Part shown: piece after piece, positions 1-5,597 of the stretch
Numbering within the stretch: position 1 is the first letter of the stretch
Layout: each line of letters begins with the position of its first letter
NCBI GenBank assembly: GCA_937864375.1
Contig: CALMJO010000007.1
Coordinates: forward strand, 1 to 7,403
Length of the DNA stretch: 7,403 nt
Direction: 5' to 3'
Source: an uncultured Spirochaetota bacterium
GTDB taxonomy: Bacteria > Spirochaetota > UBA4802 > UBA5368
Notes under the pieces: generated by a model
What the model was told of the DNA's origin: nothing
Seen by the model: only the letters and a program-made list of their open reading frames with translations
Databases searched by the model: none
Program-made: the position numbers and the translations under genes

Positions 1-984
1 GTCCCCATGGGGATACTCGTCCTCCTGTTCATGGGGCTGGCTCCCCTGAGCATGGTCCCGGTGCGCGCGCAAAGGTTGTTCCTCGCGGCGGCGGGTGTCG
101 TGTCAGTCGGCCTGGCATTCGCGTTCAACTTCGCCTCCACCGGGGAAACGGTACCCTATGTTTTCACCGCGCTCGCGGTCATGTGCGCCGCTCTTGCCGT
201 GAAGGACCTCGCGACCCTGAAGACTAAGGCGATCCTCGCCTCCCGCATCGCGCACCTGGGCGTCGCGGTCCTCGTAGCCGGGTTCATCTCCTCCTCGTTC
301 CATTCCGTGTCCGCGCAGAAGGAACTCGTGCAGGGGAAGGCGGAGGAGGTCCTGGGACTCATCCTCACGTTCAGGGAATTCCGCGAGGGGGAAAAGTCAT
401 CGCTCGTGTTCACGCGCGACTCGGGCGGCGCTGCGGCCGGCTTCAGCACGCCCTACTTCATCGACCCCCGCATGGGAAAGCTTTTCAAGGAGCCGGCGAT
501 ACTCTACGGGTTCCTGTACGACGCCTACATCACCCCGGTCGAGTTCCGCTCAGGCGCGGAATCGGGCTCCCACGTGCAGCTGGGCAAGGGAGTGGAGGCC
601 GAGGTCGAGGGAATGAAGTTTGTGTTCGAGGGGTTCGAACGAAACGAGCAGATGATGCGCGCGGAACACCCCATGGTCCAGGCGCGCATCAGAGTTACGC
701 ATAACGGGACAGCCCAGCTGCTCGCGCCGTCGCTCGTCATTCACGGCGACAGCCGCTCGCCCGTCGAAACCCGGATCGCCTCGACGGGGCAGGCCCTCAC
801 GCTCGAGGACTTCGACATCCAGGGGCAGCGCGTCCTGCTTCACCTGGAGCGCCGCAAGGGCGCGCCCGTCCAGCCCGACTCGGTGCTGGTTGACGTTTCA
901 ATGAAGAGGCTCATCTGGCTGGTGTGGCTGGGAACGGTGCTCATCACGGCAGGGTGCTTCCTGGCCGCCAGGAAGCGCGCCTGA
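1..984 (+). CDS. ccmF: CcmF-like cytochrome c haem lyase, C-terminal part (5' end outside window)
   Basis: The reading frame is open from the first base, so this is the C-terminal part (about 327 codons) of a larger protein; the ATG at 7 is probably internal. Family knowledge: CcmF is the membrane haem lyase of system I cytochrome c maturation, attaching haem from CcmE to apocytochrome CXXCH cysteines on the outer face of the cytoplasmic membrane. Seen here: hydrophobic segments at about residues 1-17, 24-42, 50-66 and 81-98 (counted from codon 7), a long soluble stretch, and a final membrane helix near 301-320 (motif LVWLGTVL), the usual CcmF ending. The conserved SRIAHLG segment carries a histidine (codon 253-255) that probably matches the transmembrane haem b ligand of E. 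coli CcmF; this alignment is from memory. The motif EPAI followed by YDAYITP is typical of the CcmF C-terminal domain. A related CcsA/CcmF-family protein is the main alternative. It converges on the cyclase-like gene. Confidence 0.85.
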   Translation, partial: VPMGILVLLFMGLAPLSMVPVRAQRLFLAAAGVVSVGLAFAFNFASTGETVPYVFTALAVMCAALAVKDLATLKTKAILASRIAHLGVAVLVAGFISSSFHSVSAQKELVQGKAEEVLGLILTFREFREGEKSSLVFTRDSGGAAAGFSTPYFIDPRMGKLFKEPAILYGFLYDAYITPVEFRSGAESGSHVQLGKGVEAEVEGMKFVFEGFERNEQMMRAEHPMVQARIRVTHNGTAQLLAPSLVIHGDSRSPVETRIASTGQALTLEDFDIQGQRVLLHLERRKGAPVQPDSVLVDVSMKRLIWLVWLGTVLITAGCFLAARKRA

Positions 985-997
985 GGGGCGCGCCCGT

Positions 998-1022
998 GAC
1001 GCGCTACAGGGCGTAGCGCGTC
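998..1022. terminator. Perfect 10-bp hairpin between convergent genes
   Basis: GACGCGCTAC (998-1007) and GTAGCGCGTC (1013-1022) form a perfect 10-bp stem with a 5-base loop. The hairpin lies 13 bases after the ccmF-like stop and contains the stop codon of the cyclase-like gene read from the other strand. Neither side has a clear T-run, so it is not a textbook intrinsic terminator; a bidirectional transcription-end or RNA-stabilising hairpin is inferred from its position. Confidence 0.5.
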
Positions 1023-1633
1023 GTGTAGGCCTTCTCCGCTCCCGGCGGGACGTCCTTGATCGGATCAAAGGAAACGTCCGGCATTCCGTCGGCCCTCACC
1101 TTCACCGCCTCTGTGACGAGAATCTCCCATGCGTCGGCCGTGTCCTCGCCCAGCTTGCTGGCCGCGTTCACCTCGGCGCCAAAGACGTCCGTGTCGCCTA
1201 TCCTGAGCATCCTGCCAAAGCCCAGTCCCACGCACAGGAGCACCTTTTCCTCGTCGGGCTTGTCCGTGTTGTAGGTCTTAAGCACCCGCTGCATTGAGAT
1301 CGCGGACTGGATGGCCTTTTTGGGATTCCTGAAGATCACGAGAAAGCTGTCGCCCTCGACTTTCAGAAGAATCCCGTCATGATCCTCGATGACTGGAATG
1401 AGCAGTCTCTCGGCCTCGAAGATCGTCTGGAGAAAATGGATGATCCCGAATTTCGCGACCCCGCGCGAGAAGCCGGAGAGGTCGGTGAACATGACGCACC
1501 ACTCCTCACCGAAGAGGTCCCAGATGCGCTCGTCGATGGTCTTCTTGTCCGCACCGGGCTTCAGCCGCTCCTGGATGAGGTTTTCGAGCCTGTCCTCGGA
1601 CGCGCTCACTACTATGGATCTGCGTGTGGGCAT
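1004..1633 (-). CDS. Class III adenylate/guanylate cyclase-domain protein
   Basis: A 209-residue protein made almost entirely of a class III nucleotidyl cyclase domain, with no membrane segment and no N-terminal sensor domain. The start at 1633 is chosen because AGGAG lies 7 bases upstream; the frame stays open further upstream without support. Visible catalytic features: FTDLSGFS with metal-binding Asp51; KVEGDSF with adenine-contacting-type Lys91 and second metal Asp95; DVFGAEVNAASKL with Asp149 and Asn156. Family knowledge: these domains act as dimers that cyclise ATP or GTP to cAMP or cGMP. Odd point: the residue four after Asn156, normally the transition-state arginine, is Lys160. Activity could be reduced, or this could be a clade trait of VNxASKLGED-type homologues. 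The expected partner is a cyclic-nucleotide receptor, which is not in the window. Substrate (ATP or GTP) cannot be assigned. Confidence 0.85.
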   Translation of the reverse strand: MPTRRSIVVSASEDRLENLIQERLKPGADKKTIDERIWDLFGEEWCVMFTDLSGFSRGVAKFGIIHFLQTIFEAERLLIPVIEDHDGILLKVEGDSFLVIFRNPKKAIQSAISMQRVLKTYNTDKPDEEKVLLCVGLGFGRMLRIGDTDVFGAEVNAASKLGEDTADAWEILVTEAVKVRADGMPDVSFDPIKDVPPGAEKAYTTRYAL

Positions 1634-1656
1634 GGGCTTTCTCCTTTTACGATCGT

Positions 1657-1675
1657 CCCGCGAGCCTAGCGCGGG
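1657..1675. promoter_or_regulatory. Hairpin in the 5' leader of the cyclase-like gene
   Basis: CCCGCG (1657-1662) and CGCGGG (1670-1675) form a 6-bp GC stem around a 7-base loop, about 24 bases upstream of the cyclase-like start codon. It could be a leader hairpin or an operator. I found no convincing -35/-10 pair for the gene on this strand. A second hairpin, ATGCGC (1714-1719) and GCGCAT (1724-1729) with a 4-base loop, lies further upstream. Confidence 0.3.
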
Positions 1676-1784
1676 TTCGTGAAAAACGCAAGGACTATTC
1701 GGAGGGCAGATTGATGCGCGCAGGCGCATGACCGTTCGTGGAAATGAAGGCCGGTTTGACGAGCGGTGCGCGGCTAAAATTGCT

Positions 1785-1814
1785 TTGACAACGCACCAGG
1801 AAGATTTTTACCAT
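1785..1814 (+). promoter_or_regulatory. Candidate sigma-70 promoter of a small transcription unit
   Basis: A perfect -35 TTGACA (1785-1790) is followed after 18 bases by TACCAT (1809-1814), a 4/6 match to TATAAT. Transcription would start near 1821, about 30 bases before the 18-codon ORF at 1852 and about 175 bases before the terminator ending at 1996. Support comes mainly from this spacing of promoter, ORF and terminator; the -10 box is mediocre. Confidence 0.45.
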
Positions 1815-1851
1815 ATGACCGCCGCATGCAATCATAGAGCAGGAGCTCTTC

Positions 1852-1908
1852 ATGAAAAAGACAGCATCGGAATCACGAGCGGGCCCACCGCCCGGCAGGA
1901 AAACTTGA
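1852..1908 (+). CDS. Possible 18-residue peptide (small ORF)
   Basis: A short ORF encoding MKKTASESRAGPPPGRKT. AGGAG (1841-1845) lies 6 bases before the ATG. The core AGGA sits in the loop of a 5-bp hairpin, AGAGC (1836-1840) with GCTCT (1845-1849), which could affect ribosome access. It lies between the TTGACA promoter and the strong hairpin terminator at 1935-1996, so the stretch could be a peptide-coding or small regulatory RNA of about 175 bases. The product is basic and Pro-rich, with no recognisable family. It could equally be a decayed gene start or chance. An overlapping 84-codon ORF in another frame (1728-1982) has no supporting signal. Confidence 0.3.
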   Translation: MKKTASESRAGPPPGRKT

Positions 1909-1934
1909 TTCGTTTCCCGGCGATGGCGACGACG

Positions 1935-1996
1935 AGCCCGCGATCGTCACCCGATGCGATCCCGCCATCGTATCGCGGGTGACGCCGGGGCTTTTT
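1935..1996 (+). terminator. Intrinsic terminator with long hairpin and T-run
   Basis: Nested stem: AGCCC (1935-1939) with GGGCT (1988-1992), GTCACCCG (1946-1953) with CGGGTGAC (1976-1983), and ATGCGAT (1954-1960) with ATCGTAT (1967-1973, one G-U pair), around a 6-base loop. Five Ts follow at 1992-1996. The T-run is only on the + side, so it should stop + strand transcription, although the only + candidate just upstream is the small unit starting near 1821. It may also insulate the region from read-through. Confidence 0.65.
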
Positions 1997-2018
1997 ACAA
2001 ATTACCGGCCCTTTCTTC

Positions 2019-2480
2019 TCAATACAGGGCCTGAAGCTGCTCCTTATAATTTTTCAGCACGTTCGCCCGCTTGAGCTTCATGGTCCGGGTCAGCATGCCG
2101 TTGGCCAGCGTGAAGTCCTCTGCAGTAAATAGAAACTTCTGCGGCACCTCGCAGCCGCCGAATGACTTTCGCACGTGCGCTATGATCAGCGTTGACAGGT
2201 AGTCCTTCAATTCGGCGCTCTGCAGCGTCGCTTCCAGCGTGTCCTTGACCCATTTTTTTGTCTCGGGATCTGATTTAAGGGCGTCGAAGTCAGGGAAGAT
2301 CACCGCGACATTGTATTCATTTCCCTCGCCATAGACAAGGGCGTTGGCGACATGGCGCAGGAGCCTCATCTCATTTTCAATGCTTTCCGGATGGACATAC
2401 TTGCCGTTTGCCGTCTTGTATTCGTCCTTGAAGCGGCCTGTAATGTGCAGGAACCCGTCCTCATCCCCCCAGCCCAGTTG
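2019..2480 (-). pseudogene. C-terminal remnant of AMP-forming long-chain acyl-CoA synthetase
   Basis: The translation matches the end of the long-chain fatty acyl-CoA synthetase family, which activates fatty acids with ATP and CoA. Reading along the minus strand: GWGDEDGFLHITGR, the hinge motif GRFKDEYKTANGKYVHPESIE, then the small C-terminal domain ending in EDFTLANGMLTRTMKLKR, where the lysine after the TxT-like motif corresponds to the catalytic lysine. About 154 codons remain, against roughly 600 for a full enzyme. Similarity stops where the TGDLG motif is expected; the frame then meets a stop at 2508-2510, and a different, AT-rich sequence with the sigma-54-type promoter follows. No start codon with a ribosome-binding site exists (the ATG at 2369 is inside the C-terminal domain). 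The gene therefore appears truncated by a rearrangement, or the contig is joined wrongly here. A run of six Cs at 2465-2470 is another possible frame-disturbing site. Confidence 0.75.
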
Positions 2481-2532
2481 ATGATGCCGAAGGTCTCTGC
2501 GGTGTCTTCAATTGTTGAAATTCTGCTACACT

Positions 2533-2617
2533 GTGATTAATTCACCATACTCGAATAATCATCCCTCCTCCCCGACTCCAGGGATGGCGCTACAAGTACT
2601 CGATTATCCAGTACTTG
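2533..2617 (+). promoter_or_regulatory. Candidate activator-binding region upstream of the sigma-54 promoter
   Basis: Three repeat elements lie in this AT-rich stretch. GTGA-TTAAT-TCAC (2533-2545) is a near-palindrome centred about 130 bases before the predicted transcription start. CAAGTACT (2593-2600) and AGTACTTG (2610-2617) form a perfect 8-bp inverted repeat centred about 64 bases before it. TACTCGAATAATC (2548-2560) and TACTCGATTATCC (2597-2609) match at 10 of 13 positions, 49 bases apart. Sigma-54 promoters need an ATP-driven enhancer-binding protein bound upstream, so dyads here are plausible sites. Which protein would bind is unknown; none is encoded in the window. Confidence 0.4.
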
Positions 2618-2641
2618 CAAAATTAATAAAAAATTAACACC

Positions 2642-2658
2642 TTGGCACGATAGTTGCT
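2642..2658 (+). promoter_or_regulatory. Sigma-54 (RpoN) -24/-12 promoter
   Basis: TTGGCACGATAGTTGCT agrees with every specified position of the published sigma-54 consensus YTGGCACGRNNNTTGCW, including the invariant GG (2644-2645) and GC (2656-2657) ten bases apart. Transcription should begin near 2669. That is 36 bases before the in-frame ATG at 2705 and about 250 before the ATG at 2918. It faces the phosphatidyltransferase cassette and lies in an AT-rich intergenic stretch, as expected for a real promoter. It implies control by an enhancer-binding protein, so expression is likely conditional (nutrient, stress or surface signals). Confidence 0.8.
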
Positions 2659-2704
2659 AAAAATACTATGTGAGGGCCAGGGGGTGCTTTGAGAGGTGAA
2701 AACT

Positions 2705-2917
2705 ATGAAGATTGGCGTTCCGGAAATCTTCTTCATCTTTCGGCCATGGGCGTTCGTATGGGTGCCGGTTGAGTACATTTACCATCGTCTCAGCGGGCGC
2801 GACCGCAAGCATCGCTCCAAGGAGTCCCGCGAAAAGGCCTCATGGAAGATACGTGTGCCGCATAGGCGGTGCCCCAGTGCACGCGGGACGCCAATTCAAT
2901 CCGGAAAGGAGCATGCC
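2705..2917 (+). other. In-frame N-terminal extension or alternative start of the first phosphatidyltransferase
   Basis: ATG at 2705 has its own ribosome-binding site (AGAGGTG, 6 bases upstream) and is in frame, without a stop, with the ATG at 2918. Using it would add 71 residues: a hydrophobic start (MKIGVPEIFFIFRPW, then VEYIYHRL) that could be a membrane-associated helix, followed by a strongly basic stretch rich in Arg and Lys. I recognise no domain in it, and relatives of the enzyme normally begin near residue 30 of the short form. The predicted sigma-54 transcript starts only 36 bases before 2705, which favours use of this start; the stronger ribosome-binding site favours 2918. Both forms may be made, or this may be a translated leader. 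Confidence 0.4.
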
Positions 2918-3703
2918 ATGTTACTCGACATACAGTCCAACGAAAACAAAATGGCGCCCAGCGGCGAACGGGCGGAACCAGGGCGCGCGGAAACGCAATC
3001 GGACTTTTTCTCCATAGAAACCGAGAAAAAAGAGCACAAGCGCGTGAACGACATACTCCTTGGTCCCCTGGAAAGGCCCGCCCTGGAATTCTTCTGCAAG
3101 CATATGCCCAAATGGGTGATGCCGGACCACCTGACCCTGCTCGGGGTATTCGCCGGGTTGCTTATTGGTTTCAGCTACTTCATGACGACCTTTGACAGGA
3201 ATTTTCTGTGGCTGGCATCCTTTGGCCTGGTACTGCACTGGTTCGGCGACAGCCTGGACGGCAGCCTGGCCCGGTACCGTAAAATCGAGCGGCCCAAATA
3301 CGGGTACTACGTGGATCATGTCGTCGACGCCTATGTCACCACCTTCATCTGCATCGGGCTGGGACTCTCTCCGTTCGTTGACCTGAACATCGCCCTGTTC
3401 GATCTCGTGGGCTATCTTCTGATGTCGGTCATGGCGTACATCACAAGCAACGTCACGGGAGTATTTAAAATATCCTACAGCAAGTTTGGCCCCACGGAAG
3501 CCCGCGTGATTGTTATTCTTGCGAATTTTTATTTTTATTTCGGGCCGAATCCGGTATTCGATTTTTCGCTGTTTACCATGTCGTTATATAATCTCATCGC
3601 GGCTGGTGCCGCATGCATCCTCTATTTAGTGTTTGCTATTTTCACCTTGAAGCAGATCCGGGAGCTGGCAAAACTGGAACCCGCGAAAAAATGGAGCAGC
3701 TGA
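2918..3703 (+). CDS. CDP-alcohol phosphatidyltransferase family membrane protein
   Basis: A 261-residue integral membrane enzyme. Family knowledge: these enzymes displace CMP from a CDP-linked alcohol (CDP-diacylglycerol, CDP-choline and the like) with an alcohol acceptor, forming a phosphodiester at the inner membrane. Signature visible: Asp111-x2-Asp114-Gly115-x2-Ala118-Arg119, then Gly129-x3-Asp133-x3-Asp137, giving the four metal-binding aspartates. The gap between AR and G is 9 residues instead of the usual 8. An N-terminal motif KKEHKRVNDILLGPLERPAL precedes helix 1 (about 72-90); about five more helices follow. The start at 2918 has AAAGGAG 6 bases upstream; an alternative in-frame start lies at 2705. 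First gene after the sigma-54-type promoter and 107 bases before the next same-strand gene. The exact substrate is unknown; the overall pattern (GDSLDGxLARYRxIERPxYG) is that of a widespread uncharacterised subgroup rather than PgsA, PssA or choline transferases. Confidence 0.85.
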   Translation: MLLDIQSNENKMAPSGERAEPGRAETQSDFFSIETEKKEHKRVNDILLGPLERPALEFFCKHMPKWVMPDHLTLLGVFAGLLIGFSYFMTTFDRNFLWLASFGLVLHWFGDSLDGSLARYRKIERPKYGYYVDHVVDAYVTTFICIGLGLSPFVDLNIALFDLVGYLLMSVMAYITSNVTGVFKISYSKFGPTEARVIVILANFYFYFGPNPVFDFSLFTMSLYNLIAAGAACILYLVFAIFTLKQIRELAKLEPAKKWSS

Positions 3704-3740
3704 GAACGGGCCCGGGCGGCAGAGTCTTGAAGGACCTCAC

Positions 3741-3800
3741 ATGAAAGAGCGTCATCATGGGACCCGGAGGCTCAAGCCGTTCATCAGTTTGATCATCTAG
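3741..3800 (+). CDS. Possible 19-residue basic peptide between the two phosphatidyltransferase genes
   Basis: A short ORF encoding MKERHHGTRRLKPFISLII. AAGGA (3730-3734) lies 6 bases before the ATG. Its TAG stop (3798-3800) directly abuts the ribosome-binding site AAGGGGA (3801-3807) of the next gene, an arrangement that would permit translational coupling. The product is basic with a short hydrophobic end and has no family I recognise. It may act only as a translated spacer controlling the next gene, or be chance. Confidence 0.25.
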   Translation: MKERHHGTRRLKPFISLII

Positions 3801-3810
3801 AAGGGGAATC

Positions 3811-5376
3811 ATGTCGGACAGGAAAATCACAAGCGCCGTTATCGTGACATTAAATGCTGAAGGCGACAGTCGGTTGGATGCGGTCTACGGAGGCGAAACC
3901 CTGTTAAACAGGGCCCTCGTCGCCCTGTCGAAATCCGGCATGGAGAATGTGAGCATAATCTGTCATGAAGGCCGTTCCGCCTCGGTTGAAAAAGAAATAC
4001 GGAAAGTCAGTCATCGAATTACTCTCAAATGGAAGCTTGCGGAAAAAGCCGCGAATGAAAGCCTGTCGGAAAAGATCAGGGCGATCTGCGACGGGTGGAG
4101 TGCTCCGTTCATACTGCTGGAATCAGACTGCGTCTGGCATCCCACCGCATTGAAGCAGGCCGTTTCTGCGGAGTGCAGGCAGCCGCTTCTTTTTTGTCAC
4201 AAAAATGTGAGCCTTGAAAATGGCAGGATCAGATACTTCGGTGATTTCAAGGATAAGTATAAAGTCATCTTTGAGAATTCGGACGCCTATCGGAAAATCG
4301 CAATGCGGGGTGTCACCGAACATACATTCGGGAAAGGCATTATATCCTGTTCCGCAAGCGGGCTGTCTCTTAATGAGGACGGTCTCGTCAGCGCCGGTTT
4401 GGTCGTGTGCGACAAGTCACACTTCCGTAAAATGCCGCGCATCGAAGACCTTGACGGAATTATTGGTCACTGGATGCAGTCAAAGAGACTCAGGATCGGG
4501 TTTATCAGCGACGCGTGGTGGCTGAAAATCACCGGTAAAACGACCCGGGAGCGGATTAAGAGGTTCTTCTGGGGCATGGCGTTCAAGGAAATAAGCGGCG
4601 AGTTCTCAAAGCTCGTCAATTCCCGACTTTCCAAACCAGCGACGTTCCTGTTCGTAAAGATGGGATTCAGCCCCAATGCGGTGAGCATTATTGAAATCAT
4701 CCTGTTTATCCTCTCCTCCGCTTTTCTGATCGTCCCCGATTACTGGGGCATGATCGTCTTTGCGGTCATCTGGCAATTGTCGGCCGGCGTTCTGGACCGA
4801 AGCGACGGGGAGGTGGCGCGGATCCGCAATTACGAATCGGCTGCCGGCGCCCGGTTTGACATGCTGATCGACGACCTCCGATTCGCTCTTCCGCTCCTCG
4901 TCCTGGGCGTGGTATGCTATCTGGAGAACCCGGTCACCTTCCTTTATCCCGTCGCGCTGGCCGCGATAATGCTATGGTATGTTCCCACCGCTATGTATCA
5001 GCAGATATTCATGTACAGGTCCGGATACGTAAGCGTGCAGGCTTTGGGTATTGATTTATTCAAGGCACACGAGAAAGAGATCCCCAAGGACGGATGGCAG
5101 CATAAAATCCGGCCCGTCCTCAAGGGCGACATCCGCACCTTTTATGTATTTCTGCTGTGCTTTGCCGGGAGCAAGCCGGCCGTCTTCTGGCTGCTGTTTC
5201 TCTATGAACTGGGCGTGGGGATAGCCAATTACGTTACGGTAAGAGGAATGCGACATGCAGTCGCCGGAAGACCTGAAAAAAGCCCGGTTGCGGGTTCAAG
5301 CGACAACCGCCGCCTCGACGACGACGCAAACAACCTCGGCGACAATGGGCTCGAACCGGCAACATCCTATATGTAA
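3811..5376 (+). CDS. Nucleotidyltransferase-like / CDP-alcohol phosphatidyltransferase fusion (IPCT-DIPPS-like)
   Basis: A 521-residue two-domain protein starting at an ATG 3 bases after AAGGGGA. Residues about 6-240 resemble a sugar-nucleotide or CTP:phosphate nucleotidyltransferase fold: hydrophobic strand ending in LNAEGDSRL (14-22), ETLLNRAL (29-36), and LLESD with Asp106 in the position of the usual metal-binding Asp. The normal LxAGxGxRL glycines are Glu17 and Asp19, and no clear Lys-Pro follows, so catalysis by this half is doubtful. Residues about 270-490 are a membrane CDP-alcohol phosphatidyltransferase with a perfect signature: Asp329, Asp332-Gly333, Ala336-Arg337, then Gly346, Asp350, Asp354; helices near 290-308, 312-328, 358-372, 375-392 and 445-480. 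The architecture matches bifunctional inositol-1-phosphate cytidylyltransferase/di-myo-inositol-phosphate phosphate synthase enzymes, which join a CDP-polyol to a second polyol phosphate. The C-terminal 40 residues are hydrophilic and low in conservation signals. The true alcohol is unknown. Confidence 0.8.
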   Translation: MSDRKITSAVIVTLNAEGDSRLDAVYGGETLLNRALVALSKSGMENVSIICHEGRSASVEKEIRKVSHRITLKWKLAEKAANESLSEKIRAICDGWSAPFILLESDCVWHPTALKQAVSAECRQPLLFCHKNVSLENGRIRYFGDFKDKYKVIFENSDAYRKIAMRGVTEHTFGKGIISCSASGLSLNEDGLVSAGLVVCDKSHFRKMPRIEDLDGIIGHWMQSKRLRIGFISDAWWLKITGKTTRERIKRFFWGMAFKEISGEFSKLVNSRLSKPATFLFVKMGFSPNAVSIIEIILFILSSAFLIVPDYWGMIVFAVIWQLSAGVLDRSDGEVARIRNYESAAGARFDMLIDDLRFALPLLVLGVVCYLENPVTFLYPVALAAIMLWYVPTAMYQQIFMYRSGYVSVQALGIDLFKAHEKEIPKDGWQHKIRPVLKGDIRTFYVFLLCFAGSKPAVFWLLFLYELGVGIANYVTVRGMRHAVAGRPEKSPVAGSSDNRRLDDDANNLGDNGLEPATSYM

Positions 5377-5483
5377 GGCAGGCCCTCTGACACACGGAGT
5401 CCCGGTGCAGCACCCCGCGCCTGTATCCCAAAAGGGCGATTCCCGTGGCGTCGACCGTTTTAAAGTCCGGATATACACCACCC

Positions 5484-5506
5484 AAAAAAGCGGCCCCGAT
5501 GCCGCT
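5484..5506 (-). terminator. Intrinsic terminator on the minus strand
   Basis: AGCGGC (5489-5494) and GCCGCT (5501-5506) form a perfect 6-bp stem with a 6-base loop. Read on the minus strand the stem runs straight into six Ts (complement of the A run 5484-5489), the classical intrinsic terminator form; on the + strand no T-run follows. No minus-strand protein gene ends here, so it either ends a small antisense RNA or acts as a barrier to antisense transcription. Confidence 0.6.
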
Positions 5507-5569
5507 CCTTCGTTATCCTGGTATTCTCGCGGTGCGCGTGATGTTTTCTTCTTTTGGCGCGTGTAAATT
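5484..5569 (-). ncRNA. Candidate small RNA of about 86 bases, antisense side of the intergenic region
   Basis: On the minus strand GTGACA (5604-5599, 5/6 match to -35) is separated by 17 bases from AAGAAT (5581-5576, 4/6 match to -10). Transcription from about 5569 would run into the terminator at 5506-5484. The predicted RNA has an A-rich unpaired middle (AAAAGAAGAAAAC) and a terminal GC hairpin with a U tail, the general form of Hfq-type small RNAs. It contains no ORF with a start signal. The promoter call is weak; the terminator is the stronger part. Confidence 0.3.
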
Positions 5570-5597
5570 GAAAAAATTCTTGCCTGCACGGTATAAT
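5568..5597 (+). promoter_or_regulatory. Candidate sigma-70 promoter of the alcohol dehydrogenase gene
   Basis: TTGAAA (5568-5573, 5/6 match) and a perfect TATAAT (5592-5597) are 18 bases apart. Transcription would begin near 5604, leaving a leader of about 124 bases before the dehydrogenase ATG at 5728. This would allow the dehydrogenase to be made independently of the sigma-54-type promoter, so the three genes need not be one strict operon. Confidence 0.6.

Noticed and set aside
1728..1982. An 84-codon + ORF in the 1634-2018 spacer
   Set aside because: No ribosome-binding site, it runs into the terminator hairpin, and the composition of its product is not protein-like.
5290..5360. tRNA-like T-arm strings (GGGTTCAAGC and GGCTCGAACC) near the end of the fusion gene
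   Set aside because: No acceptor, D or anticodon stems can be formed around either on either strand, and both lie inside coding sequence.
5255..5566. A 103-codon + ORF starting at ATG 5255 with an AGAGGA-like site, overlapping the end of the fusion gene
   Set aside because: The fusion gene frame keeps GC-rich third positions up to its stop, the ORF product is low-complexity with no family pattern, and the ORF runs through the promoter/terminator region.
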